A model generated the notes under the pieces. It was given only the letters and a program-made list of their open reading frames with translations, searched no databases and had not been told where the DNA came from. A stretch of DNA of 64,000 nt from the NCBI RefSeq assembly GCF_025532145.1, contig NZ_ARXS01000003.1:62001-126000 (forward strand), given 5' to 3'. Position numbers and translations under genes: made by a program. Below, piece by piece: positions 34,568-43,124 of this stretch. The stretch's first letter is position 1; the number at the start of each line of letters is the position of its first letter. Source of the stretch: Alloalcanivorax balearicus MACL04 (GTDB taxonomy: Bacteria; Pseudomonadota; Gammaproteobacteria; Pseudomonadales; Alcanivoracaceae).

Positions 34568-36040
34568 TCAACCGATGCCCAGACACATGTATTTTACTTC
34601 CAGATAGTCCTCTATTCCGTAACGGGAGCCTTCGCGGCCCTGGCCTGATTCCTTGATGCCGCCAAAGGGTGCCCGCTCGTTGGAAATAATACCTTCATTA
34701 ACGCCGACCATGCCATATTCCAGAGCTTCACCGACACGCCAGGCGCGTCCCAGATCCCGGGTGTAGACGTAGGCGGCCAGTCCAAACGGCGTATCATTGG
34801 CCAGGGCCAACGCTTCCTCTTCGTCATGAAACCGGAACACCGGTGCCAGCGGTCCGAAAGTCTCTTCCTGAAACAGCAACATGTCCGGTGTCGCGTCGGC
34901 CAGCACCGTGGGCTGGAAAAAGGCGCCGCCCAGCGCATGGCGTTGTCCGCCGCTGAGGACCCGGGCGCCTTTGCCGATGGCGTCGGCCAGGTGCGTCTCC
35001 ACTTTACGCAAGGCGCCTTCATTGATGAGAGGGCCCTGTTGCACGCCTTTCTCGAAGGCCGGGCCGACTCGCAGCGCCGCCACCGATGTGCTGAAGCGCT
35101 GGCAGAACGCGTCGTAGATGCGGTGGTGGACCAGAAAGCGATTGGTGCATACACAAGTCTGGCCACTGTTGCGAAACTTGGAGGCCAGGGCGCCTTCCAC
35201 GGCGGCGTCCAGATCGGCGTCGTCAAAAATGATGAACGGTGCGTTGCCGCCCAGCTCCAGGCTGACTTTCTGCATGTGCTGGGCGCTTTGCGCCATCAGT
35301 AGCTTGCCCACGGGAGTGGAGCCTGTGAACGACAACTTGCGGACCCGCGCATCACCGGTGAGCACTGTGCCTATGGCGGCGGCATCACGTCCGGTCACCA
35401 CATTGAATACACCGGCGGGTATGCCGGCCTGTTCCGCCAGTGCGGCCAAGGCCAGCGCTGACAGTGGTGTTTGCGGATCCGGTTTGAGCACCAGGGTACA
35501 ACCGGCGGCCAGCGCCGGCGCTGCCTTGCGAGTGATCATGGCGTGGGGAAAGTTCCACGGCGTGATCGCCGCCGCCACGCCCACGGGTTGCTTAAGCACC
35601 ACCAGGCGTCGTCCGGCGCGATCATGGGGAATGATGTCGCCGTACACCCGCTTGGCTTCCTCGGCGAACCATTCAAGGAAGCGGGCGCCATAGTTGATTT
35701 CGCCGAGACTTTCCGCCAGTGGCTTGCCCTGCTCCAGACTCAGCAGGTGGGCCAGATCCTGGCGATTCTCCATGACAAGGCGGAACCACTCCTTCAGCAA
35801 CTCGGCGCGTTCGCCGCTGGTGCGATCACGCCAGGCCGGCAGTGCCCGATGAGCGGCCTCCACCGCCATGCTGGTGGCCTCCGCGGCAAGATCCGCCACT
35901 TGTGCCAACTCGGTGCCGGTGGCCGGATCGGTGACTGAGAAGCGTTGCGCGGCGCCGATCCATTCGCCGTCGATATAGGCGTCTTGCCGTAGCAGCGCGC
36001 TATTTTCCAGAGCGTGGAATGAAGTAATGGGGTCAGTCAT
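34568..36040 (-). CDS. NAD(P)+-dependent succinate semialdehyde dehydrogenase
   Basis: A 490-residue aldehyde dehydrogenase close to GabD. Motifs are ITPWNFPHAMITRK, LSFTGSTPVGKLLM, the glutamate block SLELGGNAPFIIF and the catalytic cysteine in RNSGQTCVCTNRF. The ATG at 36040 overlaps the end of the metallo-beta-lactamase gene by 8 bp. A 22-residue in-frame extension is rejected because it is antisense-like and lies inside that gene. HpaI releases succinate semialdehyde, and this enzyme oxidises it to succinate, so the locus carries the last step needed to reach the TCA cycle. Whether it prefers NAD or NADP cannot be told. Confidence 0.9.
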   Translation of the reverse strand: MTDPITSFHALENSALLRQDAYIDGEWIGAAQRFSVTDPATGTELAQVADLAAEATSMAVEAAHRALPAWRDRTSGERAELLKEWFRLVMENRQDLAHLLSLEQGKPLAESLGEINYGARFLEWFAEEAKRVYGDIIPHDRAGRRLVVLKQPVGVAAAITPWNFPHAMITRKAAPALAAGCTLVLKPDPQTPLSALALAALAEQAGIPAGVFNVVTGRDAAAIGTVLTGDARVRKLSFTGSTPVGKLLMAQSAQHMQKVSLELGGNAPFIIFDDADLDAAVEGALASKFRNSGQTCVCTNRFLVHHRIYDAFCQRFSTSVAALRVGPAFEKGVQQGPLINEGALRKVETHLADAIGKGARVLSGGQRHALGGAFFQPTVLADATPDMLLFQEETFGPLAPVFRFHDEEEALALANDTPFGLAAYVYTRDLGRAWRVGEALEYGMVGVNEGIISNERAPFGGIKESGQGREGSRYGIEDYLEVKYMCLGIG

Positions 36041-36986
36041 TGAGGTTGATTTCCATGCCGTCGGCGCCCACCACGATGGGGCCGTGGTAAGTTTTGCCCA
36101 CGGCATCGCGCCAAACCTGATCGGTGACCAGAGGATCGTCGGCGGGAACGAAATGGCTCAGTACCAGTTTCTTCACGCCGGCCTCGCTGGCGATACTACC
36201 CACGTTTTCGGCGGTAACATGGTGCGAGATGATGGCCTTGGCCAGGGTGGAGCCGTTGCCGATACGTTTAGCCAGGCGCTCCACCGCTTCCACGTGAACC
36301 ACCTCGTTGATCAGCACGTCGGCGTCTTTGGCGAACTCCGCCAACGGCGGAAAATAGTTCAGGTCTCCGGAGAGAACAATGGTCTTGCCGCCGGCCTCGA
36401 ACTTGTAGGCAAAGGCCTGACCGTCCTTGAACGGCGGATGCGGCACGCGCAGGGCGGAGACCTTGAGGTGCTCATCCCGATACACCAAGCCCTCATCGAT
36501 TTCCTTCACGGTGACCAGTTCGCGCGGATCGGGTTTTCCTTCGTCGTCAATGCGCAGACCGATATCCACCTGGAAAGTCTTCCAGGTGTTATCGGTCATC
36601 GACCGGGTGCCGGGAGGGCCGAACACCCTCACCGGTTGCTTGAGACCGCTGGCCCAGCTGTTCATCAGAATCGACGGATAATCCAGTACGTGATCGCTGT
36701 GCAGGTGAGTGATAAAAACACCTTTGAGGCGAGCTAGCGGAATACCGGCCTGAACCAGACGCAGACTGGCGCCATAGCCGGCATCGAGCAAGTACAGATT
36801 ATCGCCGACCATCAGAGCGGTGGATTGGGGCAGACGTTGATCGGAAAGCACGGACGGGCCGCCTTTGGTGCCCAGCAGTAGCAAACGAACCGGTTCCTGC
36901 TCCGCCGGTGCGGCGGTGGCGTTGAACGGAAGCAGAGCGGCTGCGAGCAACAGCGTCGCGGCCAGCGGCGAGCACAAACGAAACAT
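36033..36986 (-). CDS. Exported metallo-beta-lactamase-fold hydrolase in the hpa operon
   Basis: From the ATG at 36986 (GAGGA seven bases upstream) this is a 317-residue protein with a signal peptide (hydrophobic core about residues 8-24, NATAAPAEQ). The metallo-beta-lactamase fold has the HLHSDHV metal motif, a later Asp in VLSGDLNYF, His pairs in AIISHHVT and VLSHFVP, and the RNase Z/AtsA-like layout (LLLLGTKGGPS at the start). It is probably a periplasmic di-zinc hydrolase. It lies between hpaI and the dehydrogenase gene and is coupled to the latter, but has no role in the known pathway. Possibilities include hydrolysis of an ester, lactone or sulfate form of the aromatic substrate before uptake; that is inference. 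Confidence 0.82.
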   Translation of the reverse strand: MFRLCSPLAATLLLAAALLPFNATAAPAEQEPVRLLLLGTKGGPSVLSDQRLPQSTALMVGDNLYLLDAGYGASLRLVQAGIPLARLKGVFITHLHSDHVLDYPSILMNSWASGLKQPVRVFGPPGTRSMTDNTWKTFQVDIGLRIDDEGKPDPRELVTVKEIDEGLVYRDEHLKVSALRVPHPPFKDGQAFAYKFEAGGKTIVLSGDLNYFPPLAEFAKDADVLINEVVHVEAVERLAKRIGNGSTLAKAIISHHVTAENVGSIASEAGVKKLVLSHFVPADDPLVTDQVWRDAVGKTYHGPIVVGADGMEINLND

Positions 36987-37023
36987 GATTTTTCCTCTTG
37001 TTTTAATGATGGTGGCGAGAGCG

Positions 37024-37824
37024 TCAATACACTGAAGATGGGGTAGGGTTGTCGTCATCAGGTTTAAACTGACCGGCCAGGTTTTTCAGAGCCCCCATTA
37101 GCAGGCTGGTGTCCACGCCCACCGCCACGAACAGACAACCCAGGTCGAGAAAATGACGGGCTTTATCGGTATCGGCGTAAAGTATGCCGGGGGCTTTGCC
37201 CGCGGCCAGGATTCGGCGAATGGCATCCTCGATGGCGCTTTGTACTTCTGAATGGCCGGGGGCGCCGCGATGGCCCAGGGCCGCACTCAGGTCCGCCGGG
37301 CCAATGAAGACTCCATCGACGCCATCCACCGCGGCAATGTCGTCCAAGTTGTCCAGGCCGGCCCGGGACTCTATCTGCACCAGCAGACACATCTCGTCGT
37401 TGGCCTTGTCCAGGTAGCCGGGCACGCTGTTCCAACGTGACGCCCGGGCCAGAGCACTGCCGACACCGCGTACGCCCTCCGGTGGGTAACGCATGTCACG
37501 AACCAACTGACGCGCCTGATCCGCTGTTTCCACCATTGGCACCAGCAGTGTCTGCGCGCCCAGATCCAGGTACTGCTTGATCAGGGCGGTGTCGCCCACT
37601 GGCGGGCGTACCACCGGTTGCGAGCGATAAGGGGCGATGGCCTGCAATTGCGACAGCAGACTGCGCAGATCATTGGGCGCGTGCTCACCGTCGAGCAACA
37701 GCCAGTCGAAGCCGGCGTTGGCCGCCAGCTCGGCACTGTAGGCGTGGGCCAGGCCCAGCCACAGGCCGATTTGAGGCTCACCGCGAAGCAGAGCCTGCTT
37801 GAAGAGGTTTACCGGCATTTCCAT
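37024..37824 (-). CDS. hpaI: 4-hydroxy-2-oxoheptanedioate aldolase HpaI
   Basis: A 266-residue class II aldolase of the HpcH/HpaI family. Signature segments are [34 protein letters not shown] and the metal/substrate block [31 protein letters not shown]. It splits 4-hydroxy-2-oxoheptane-1,7-dioate into pyruvate and succinate semialdehyde. It lies 23 bp after the hpaH stop, with GGAG before the start. The family match and pathway position make the assignment firm. Confidence 0.94.
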   Translation of the reverse strand: MEMPVNLFKQALLRGEPQIGLWLGLAHAYSAELAANAGFDWLLLDGEHAPNDLRSLLSQLQAIAPYRSQPVVRPPVGDTALIKQYLDLGAQTLLVPMVETADQARQLVRDMRYPPEGVRGVGSALARASRWNSVPGYLDKANDEMCLLVQIESRAGLDNLDDIAAVDGVDGVFIGPADLSAALGHRGAPGHSEVQSAIEDAIRRILAAGKAPGILYADTDKARHFLDLGCLFVAVGVDTSLLMGALKNLAGQFKPDDDNPTPSSVY

Positions 37825-37847
37825 GACATTTCTCCAATAGGGCGCGC

Positions 37848-38651
37848 CTAAACAAAACGGCAGGCGATGGCACCGAGGTCACCGTAATCCACGTGGAAGG
37901 TATCTCCGGGACGGACCGCCACCGGGCGAGTGAAGGAGCCACCGAGGATCAACTGGCCGGGTTCCAGGCCGATACCGTAGGGGGCCAGCCGGTTGGCGAG
38001 CCAGGCCACGCCCTTGGCCGGGTGGTTGAGGACGGCGGCGGCGACACCGGATTCCTCGATCACGCCGTTGCGATAAAGCACCGCCGATACCCGTCTGAGA
38101 TCCACGTCCATGGGCCGGATGGCGCGGCCGCCCATGACCACGCCGGCGTTGGCGGCATTGTCGGAAATAGTGTCGAAAACCTTGCGGGTCACGCCGCTTT
38201 CCGCATCCACCTGCTGAATGCGGGCGTCGATGATTTCCAACGCCGGAATGACATACTCGGTGGCATCGTAGACATCGAAGAGGGTGCAGTCCGGTCCTTG
38301 CAGCGGCTTGCCGAGCATGAAGGCCAGTTCCACTTCCAGGCGCGGCACGATGAAACGGTCGCAGGGAATGTCACTGCCCTCGTTGAACAGCATGTCATCC
38401 AGCAAGGCGCCGTAGTCCGGTTCGTCAATGTTGGATGAAACCTGCATGGCGCGGGAGGTGAGGCCGATTTTATGACCGATCAGCTTGCGGCCGTCGGCGA
38501 TTTTTTTTTTCACCCAGGCGCGTTGGATGGCATAAGCGTCCTCGATGGTGATGTCCGGTTGTTCCAGTGACAGCTGCGGGATCTGGGTACGCCGCTGTTC
38601 GGCGTCGTCGAGCCGCCGCGCGGCCTGGCGAATGAAAGCCTCGTCGAGCAT
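37848..38651 (-). CDS. hpaH: 2-oxo-hept-4-ene-1,7-dioate hydratase HpaH
   Basis: A 267-residue hydratase of the FAH/MhpD superfamily. Long blocks match HpaH, for example [55 protein letters not shown] and [16 protein letters not shown] at the end. It adds water to the oxoheptenedioate made by HpaG/HpaF. The ATG at 38651 overlaps the hpaF stop (TGATG). An upstream TTG is the only alternative. Confidence 0.95.
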   Translation of the reverse strand: MLDEAFIRQAARRLDDAEQRRTQIPQLSLEQPDITIEDAYAIQRAWVKKKIADGRKLIGHKIGLTSRAMQVSSNIDEPDYGALLDDMLFNEGSDIPCDRFIVPRLEVELAFMLGKPLQGPDCTLFDVYDATEYVIPALEIIDARIQQVDAESGVTRKVFDTISDNAANAGVVMGGRAIRPMDVDLRRVSAVLYRNGVIEESGVAAAVLNHPAKGVAWLANRLAPYGIGLEPGQLILGGSFTRPVAVRPGDTFHVDYGDLGAIACRFV

Positions 38652-39040
38652 CAACTCTCCCCTTTGAGAAAGGCGTGGATGTTGTTGTGTTTGAAGTTCA
38701 GATCCGGGTTCAACTCGGTCATCTCGAAGGACACCGCCAGCAGTCGCTTTTCCTGTAACGGGGCGAAGTGGGCCTTGATGACCTCGAACAGTGTTTCCGC
38801 CACCCGCCGACGTGTCGCCAGATCGCGGCCGCTGCCGACCTTGAGCGTCATGTGTACGAAAGCATAGTCGTGTTGGCCGTCGGCGATGCGCCAGGTGTCG
38901 TGACGAATGGCGCGGCTGCGGATGCCGCCGAGTGGAAACACGCCACTGTTACCGAGAGCCTCGTGGACGTTGGCGAACAGACCGTCGAAATCCACTTCGG
39001 GTTCGAGGTTGCCGCTGTATTCAGCAATGAAATGGGGCAT
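38651..39040 (-). CDS. hpaF: 5-carboxymethyl-2-hydroxymuconate isomerase HpaF
   Basis: A 129-residue tautomerase-like protein. It begins [11 protein letters not shown], with the N-terminal proline (exposed after Met removal) that is the catalytic base of CHMI. Further conserved parts are [19 protein letters not shown] and [20 protein letters not shown]. It isomerises 5-carboxymethyl-2-hydroxymuconate. An upstream-extended frame to 39352 runs antisense-free through hpaD in another frame and is rejected. Its leader contains three 14-bp tandem units. The stop overlaps hpaH. Confidence 0.94.
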   Translation of the reverse strand: MPHFIAEYSGNLEPEVDFDGLFANVHEALGNSGVFPLGGIRSRAIRHDTWRIADGQHDYAFVHMTLKVGSGRDLATRRRVAETLFEVIKAHFAPLQEKRLLAVSFEMTELNPDLNFKHNNIHAFLKGES

Positions 39041-39050
39041 GGCTCTTACT

Positions 39051-39092
39051 CCGTTTGAGTACGTCCGTTTAAGTACGTCCGTGTCAGTGCGC
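39051..39092. repeat. Three tandem 14-bp units in the hpaD-hpaF spacer
   Basis: CCGTTTGAGTACGT, CCGTTTAAGTACGT and the diverged CCGTGTCAGTGCGC follow one another. They fill almost the whole 56-bp spacer between the hpaD stop and the hpaF start. Confidence 0.88.
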
Positions 39093-39096
39093 GCGG

Positions 39097-39960
39097 TTAC
39101 CAGGGCAGGGGGAACACCGCGTTGATCTGGCCGGTGCCGGAACTGCCGAACGGTTCGGTGAGAATCTCCACCGGCTTGTCGTAGTCGGCGCCGCCGAGCA
39201 GCCCCAGCAACATGGCGGTATCGTGCATGCCACCCTCGCCATAGCAGTGTTCGGCGTAGTCCGGCAGCATGGCGCAGAACTCCCTGAAGCGGCCCTGGCG
39301 CCACAGTTCCACCACCCGCATATCCACCTGACGATCGAACTCCCGGGTCCACTTGTGCAGGTTGTTCTCCGCTTCACGATCGTCGGAAAAACGGTGGGAA
39401 AGCGATCCCGAAGCCAGTACCAGAACTTTGCGATCGCTGGCCTCGATGGCGCGGCGTACGGCGGCGCCGAAGGTGAAGCTGTCCTCCAATCGGTGCCAGG
39501 CGTTCCAGGCGGCGATGGAAATGACACTGAGATGCTGTTCCTCGGGTACGTCCATGTGCATGTAGCGCATGGGCACCAGGGTGCCGTACTCCAGTTCCAG
39601 ACTGGGAATGTTGTGAGCCAGGGTGCGCACGCCGGCGGCGTTGGCTGCGGCGGCGATGTTTTCTCCCAGCGCGGGGTTGCCGCGATAGCGGTAGCGCATG
39701 TCCTTGATGAAGTGTGGCAGCTCGTTGCTGGTGTAAATGCCCTCGAACCGTTCTCCGCAATTGATATGGAAGCCGCTGTTGACCAGCCAGTGCACGTCGA
39801 ACACCACGGCGGTGTCGGCGCCGAGCTCACGGGCACGGCGGCCGATCTCCTTGTGGCCATCAATGGCCGCCTGCCGGCAGCCCTGATGTTTGCCCGGCAA
39901 CTCTGACAGGTACATGGAGGGCACGTGGGTGATTTTCGCGGCGAGAACGACTTCGCCCAT
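39097..39960 (-). CDS. hpaD: 3,4-dihydroxyphenylacetate 2,3-dioxygenase HpaD
   Basis: A 287-residue class III (LigB-type) extradiol dioxygenase. It matches E. coli HpaD over long blocks: AAKITHVPSMYLSELPGKHQ, TSNELPHFIKDMRYRYRGNP, GSLSHRFSDDREAE and SSGTGQINAVFPLPW. Metal-ligand histidines lie in the first and SGSLSHRF blocks. It opens the ring of homoprotocatechuate between C2 and C3 to give 5-carboxymethyl-2-hydroxymuconate semialdehyde. AAGGAG precedes the start. This gene defines the substrate of the whole operon. Confidence 0.96.
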   Translation of the reverse strand: MGEVVLAAKITHVPSMYLSELPGKHQGCRQAAIDGHKEIGRRARELGADTAVVFDVHWLVNSGFHINCGERFEGIYTSNELPHFIKDMRYRYRGNPALGENIAAAANAAGVRTLAHNIPSLELEYGTLVPMRYMHMDVPEEQHLSVISIAAWNAWHRLEDSFTFGAAVRRAIEASDRKVLVLASGSLSHRFSDDREAENNLHKWTREFDRQVDMRVVELWRQGRFREFCAMLPDYAEHCYGEGGMHDTAMLLGLLGGADYDKPVEILTEPFGSSGTGQINAVFPLPW

Positions 39961-39996
39961 GATTGTTCTCCTTATCGGTGAGGCCTGGGCCTCGGC

Positions 39997-41457
39997 TCAC
40001 ACGCCCCAGCGGGGAATGTGGTGGCTGCCCATGGAAAGGCAGACGTTCTTGACTTCGGTGAAGGCCTCGAAACTGTATTCACCACCTTCGCGGCCGGTAC
40101 CGGACTGTTTGACGCCGCCAAACGGCTGACGCAGATCGCGCACGTTCTGGCTGTTGATGAACACCATGCCGGCCTCGATGCCGCGCGCCACCCGGTGCGC
40201 CTTGCCCACGTCATTGGTCCAGACATAGGAGGCCAGGCCGTATTCCACGTCGTTGGCCAGTTCCAGCGCTTCGCGTTCGTCCTTGAATTTACCCAGACAC
40301 ACCACCGGACCAAAGATTTCTTCCTGGCAGATGCGCATGCGGTTGTTCACGTCGGCGAACACGGTGGGTTGAATGAACTGGCCGTTGGCGACCCGCTCCG
40401 GCAGCCCGGCCGGACGCTCCAGGCCGCCGGCCACTAATTTGGCGCCTTCCTCGATACCCAGACGAATATAGCCGGTGACCTTCTCGTAATGCTGACGAGT
40501 GATCATCGAGCCCACCTGGGTTTCTGCATCGGTGGGGTCGCCCACTTTCAGGCGTTTGGCGCGCTCGGCGAAGGTTTTCACGAACTCGTCGTAAACACTT
40601 TCCTGAATGAAGATACGGCTGCCGGCGGTGCAGCGCTCGCCGTTCAGGGAGAAAATGGTGAACAGCGCCGCGTCCAGGGCCCGATCCAGGTCCGCGTCCT
40701 CGAATACCAGCACTGGCGACTTGCCGCCCAGCTCCATGGAGTATTTCTTCATGCCGCCGTTCTGCATGATCTTGCGGCCGGTGGCGGTGCCGCCGGTGAA
40801 CGACACCGCGCGCACGTCCGGGTGGCGCACCAGGGCGTCACCGGCGGTGGCACCGTAACCCTGGATCACGTTGAACACGCCGTCGGGCAGACCCGCTTCC
40901 TTGGCCAGCCGTCCCAGTTCGTTGGCGGTGAGCGGCGACAGTTCCGACATCTTGAGTACGGCGGTGTTGCCCAGCGCCAGGCAGGGCGCGGTTTTCCAGG
41001 TGGCGGTCATGAACGGTACATTCCAGGGCGACACCAGCGCGCACACCCCGACCGGCTGGTACAGGGTGTAATTGAGCATCTGGTCGTCCACCGGGTAACT
41101 GTGCCCGTTCATGCGGGTGCACACCTCGGCGAAAAAGTTGAAGTTATGCGACGCGCGCGGGATCAGCACGTTTTTGGTCTGGTGGATCGGCAGCCCGGTA
41201 TCCAGGGTTTCCAACTCCGCCAGTTTCGGTACGTTCTCATCGATCAGTTCACCGAGCCGGCGCATCAGCCGCGCCCGCTCCTTGGCCGGGGTGGCGGCCC
41301 AGCCGGGAAAGGCGGCTTTGGCGGCGGCCACCGCCTGTTGCACTTCCCGGTCGCCGGCGCTGGCCACCTGGCCGATCACTTCGCCGGTGGCCGGGTTGAT
41401 ATTATCGAAGGTCTCGTCGCTGGCCACCTGCTGGCCGTTAATCCAATGCTTGATCAC
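39997..41457 (-). CDS. hpaE: 5-carboxymethyl-2-hydroxymuconate semialdehyde dehydrogenase HpaE
   Basis: A 486-residue aldehyde dehydrogenase. Motifs are LVSPWNVPFMTATWKTAPCL, VSFTGGTATGRKIM, MELGGKSPVLVFEDADLDRA and the catalytic cysteine in SLNGERCTAGSRIF. The C-terminal RQPFGGVKQSGTGREGGEYS is typical of the HpaE branch. It oxidises the ring-cleavage aldehyde to the dicarboxylate with NAD. The start is GTG at 41457 with CAGGAG seven bases upstream. It lies 3 bp after hpaG2 and 36 bp before hpaD. Confidence 0.95.
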   Translation of the reverse strand: MIKHWINGQQVASDETFDNINPATGEVIGQVASAGDREVQQAVAAAKAAFPGWAATPAKERARLMRRLGELIDENVPKLAELETLDTGLPIHQTKNVLIPRASHNFNFFAEVCTRMNGHSYPVDDQMLNYTLYQPVGVCALVSPWNVPFMTATWKTAPCLALGNTAVLKMSELSPLTANELGRLAKEAGLPDGVFNVIQGYGATAGDALVRHPDVRAVSFTGGTATGRKIMQNGGMKKYSMELGGKSPVLVFEDADLDRALDAALFTIFSLNGERCTAGSRIFIQESVYDEFVKTFAERAKRLKVGDPTDAETQVGSMITRQHYEKVTGYIRLGIEEGAKLVAGGLERPAGLPERVANGQFIQPTVFADVNNRMRICQEEIFGPVVCLGKFKDEREALELANDVEYGLASYVWTNDVGKAHRVARGIEAGMVFINSQNVRDLRQPFGGVKQSGTGREGGEYSFEAFTEVKNVCLSMGSHHIPRWGV

Positions 41458-41460
41458 GGG

Positions 41461-42231
41461 TTACTCCTGATTCTTCCGGAAAAAGTCGCTCTCGCTGACC
41501 ATGTGGTTGCGCAGCCTGCCGATCCCTTCTATCTCCACGTCCACCACATCACCGGGCTGGACGTCGGCCATGCCCTTGGGGGTGCCGGTGGCGATCATGT
41601 CGCCGGGAGACAGGGTCATGAAGCCGGACAGATACTCGATCAGGAAAGCGACATCGAAAATCATGTCGGCGGTGGTACCTTCCTGGCGCAGCTCACCGTT
41701 GATGTAGGTGCGCAGGCGCAGGTCATTGGGGTCGGGCACATCGTCACGGTCGACGATCCACGGACCCACCGGGGTGGTGCTGTCGCGATTTTTCACCCGC
41801 AAATTGGGGCGGTAGTAGTTTTCCAGGTAATCGCGAATGGCGTAGTCGTTACACAGGGTGTAGCCGGCCACAAAGTCGAGGGCGTCGGCGCGCGGCACAT
41901 TACGCGCGGTCTTGCCGATTACCGCCACCAGCTCGCACTCGTAGTGCATGTACTCGACGTTGTCCGGGCGCCAGCTGCGGCCGTTATGACCAGTGTAGGC
42001 ATTGGCGGCCTTAACGAACACCAGTGGTTCCTTGGGCGCTGCCTTGAAGGACAGTTCAGCGGCGTGGTCGGCGTAGTTGAGTCCCAGGGCGAACATGGTG
42101 CCGGTGGCGGGCGGCAGCCAGGTGACCTGTTCCGGGTCCAGTATCGTACCGTCCGCGAGCAGCGGATGGCCGTCGTCATTCACGGCCACCGCCAGCGTGT
42201 CGCCGTGGTATTGAATGCGTGCACTTTTCAT
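41461..42231 (-). CDS. hpaG2: HpaG2, isomerase/decarboxylase half of 4-hydroxyphenylacetate degradation
   Basis: A 256-residue FAH-superfamily protein. Features are FALGLNYADHAAELSFKAAP, the metal-binding ECELVAVIGKTARNVPRADA, DFVAGYTLCNDYAIRD and GDMIATGTPKGMADVQPGD. It corresponds to the C-terminal, decarboxylating half of E. coli HpaG, here a separate gene. It removes CO2 from 5-oxo-pent-3-ene-1,2,5-tricarboxylate. The ATG at 42231 overlaps the hpaG1 stop by 4 bp, so the two halves are coupled and may form a heteromer. Confidence 0.92.
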   Translation of the reverse strand: MKSARIQYHGDTLAVAVNDDGHPLLADGTILDPEQVTWLPPATGTMFALGLNYADHAAELSFKAAPKEPLVFVKAANAYTGHNGRSWRPDNVEYMHYECELVAVIGKTARNVPRADALDFVAGYTLCNDYAIRDYLENYYRPNLRVKNRDSTTPVGPWIVDRDDVPDPNDLRLRTYINGELRQEGTTADMIFDVAFLIEYLSGFMTLSPGDMIATGTPKGMADVQPGDVVDVEIEGIGRLRNHMVSESDFFRKNQE

Positions 42232-43004
42232 TGTTTCGCCTCCCCGCCGTGGTCGGTGACGATAAGGTTGCGGAGGGTGCCGATGCTCTCGATGGTGGTG
42301 TCCACCTGATCCCCTTCGCTGACATCCACCCGGCCTGGCGGTGTTCCAGTGATCAGCACGTCGCCTGCGTTCAAGGTCATGAATTCGCTCAACTCGGCGA
42401 TCAGGCGGGGAATGGGCCAAATCAGATCGGCGGTACTGCCGCGCTGCTTTTCGACCCCGTTAACCGTCAGGGTCAGCGTGAGGTCATGGGGGTTGGCGAT
42501 ATCGTCGCGGTCTACCCACCAGGGGCCCAATGCGCAGAAACCGTCCCGGCACTTGGCTTTGATCGCCGGCCGGTAGTAGCTGTCTTCCGGCAGACTGAAC
42601 TCGTTGACCACGGTGTAGCCGCGAACATAATCGAGGGCGTCCTGCTCACTGACACGACTGGCGCGGCGACCGATAACCACGCCCAGGGCGGGACCCGGTT
42701 GCAATCGCTCCCCCTGAGGCCGTGCCACGGTGCCCTGGTGCGCATTGCGCGTGTTCGGGGTCTTGATGAACAACACCGGTTTCTCCGGCGGCTTTTGATA
42801 GGGCGGCTGATGAAACTCCGGCAGCCGGGCCTCCAGCAGACCCCGATAGTTCAATGCCACGCCGAACAGGGTGCCGCCGCTGGCCGGGAGCCAGCGCAGC
42901 CCGGTGGCGTCAAGAATCTCGCCGTCGTCGCCGATGGGGAGGTCGTCCGGACCGACCGTGACCGTCCGGACGCGCCCTTGATATTCCACTTTAGCGTGCC
43001 GCAT
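42228..43004 (-). CDS. hpaG1: HpaG1, isomerase half of 4-hydroxyphenylacetate degradation
   Basis: A 258-residue FAH-superfamily protein matching the N-terminal half of E. coli HpaG: FGVALNYRGLLEARLPEFHQ, KTPNTRNAHQGTV and DVLITGTPPGRVDVSEGDQV. It is the first gene of a ten-gene minus-strand operon. AAGGAG lies upstream of the start. The promoter overlaps the CATTAAT-N2-ATTAATG palindrome. The split of HpaG into two genes is also known in several other bacteria. Confidence 0.92.
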   Translation of the reverse strand: MRHAKVEYQGRVRTVTVGPDDLPIGDDGEILDATGLRWLPASGGTLFGVALNYRGLLEARLPEFHQPPYQKPPEKPVLFIKTPNTRNAHQGTVARPQGERLQPGPALGVVIGRRASRVSEQDALDYVRGYTVVNEFSLPEDSYYRPAIKAKCRDGFCALGPWWVDRDDIANPHDLTLTLTVNGVEKQRGSTADLIWPIPRLIAELSEFMTLNAGDVLITGTPPGRVDVSEGDQVDTTIESIGTLRNLIVTDHGGEAKQ

Positions 43005-43039
43005 GAAGGCTCCTTGTTTTGTTAATAGGTTAATATTTA

Positions 43040-43055
43040 CATTAATATATTAATG
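43040..43055. promoter_or_regulatory. Probable HpaR operator in the hpaG1/hpaA divergent promoter
   Basis: CATTAAT-AT-ATTAATG is a perfect 16-bp palindrome placed 36 bp upstream of the hpaG1 start and 70 bp before hpaA. A further TTAATAGGTTAAT lies next to it (43022-43034). The same 16-bp pattern recurs at 46197-46212. The symmetry and size suit a MarR-family dimer such as HpaR. Confidence 0.72.
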
Positions 43056-43124
43056 AAATCAAGAGGACGTTGCCGGATCCGCTAAAGCGGTGAATGATGC
43101 CGGTATCAGGCGGCGGGCAGGACT

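Noticed and set aside
38651-39352. A 233-codon version of HpaF
   Set aside because: The extra 104 codons lie in the hpaD gene in another frame. The catalytic proline must follow the initiator methionine, which fixes the start at 39040.
40489-42309. A 606-codon plus-strand frame opposite hpaE and hpaG2
   Set aside because: It crosses two well-identified genes and has no recognisable domain.
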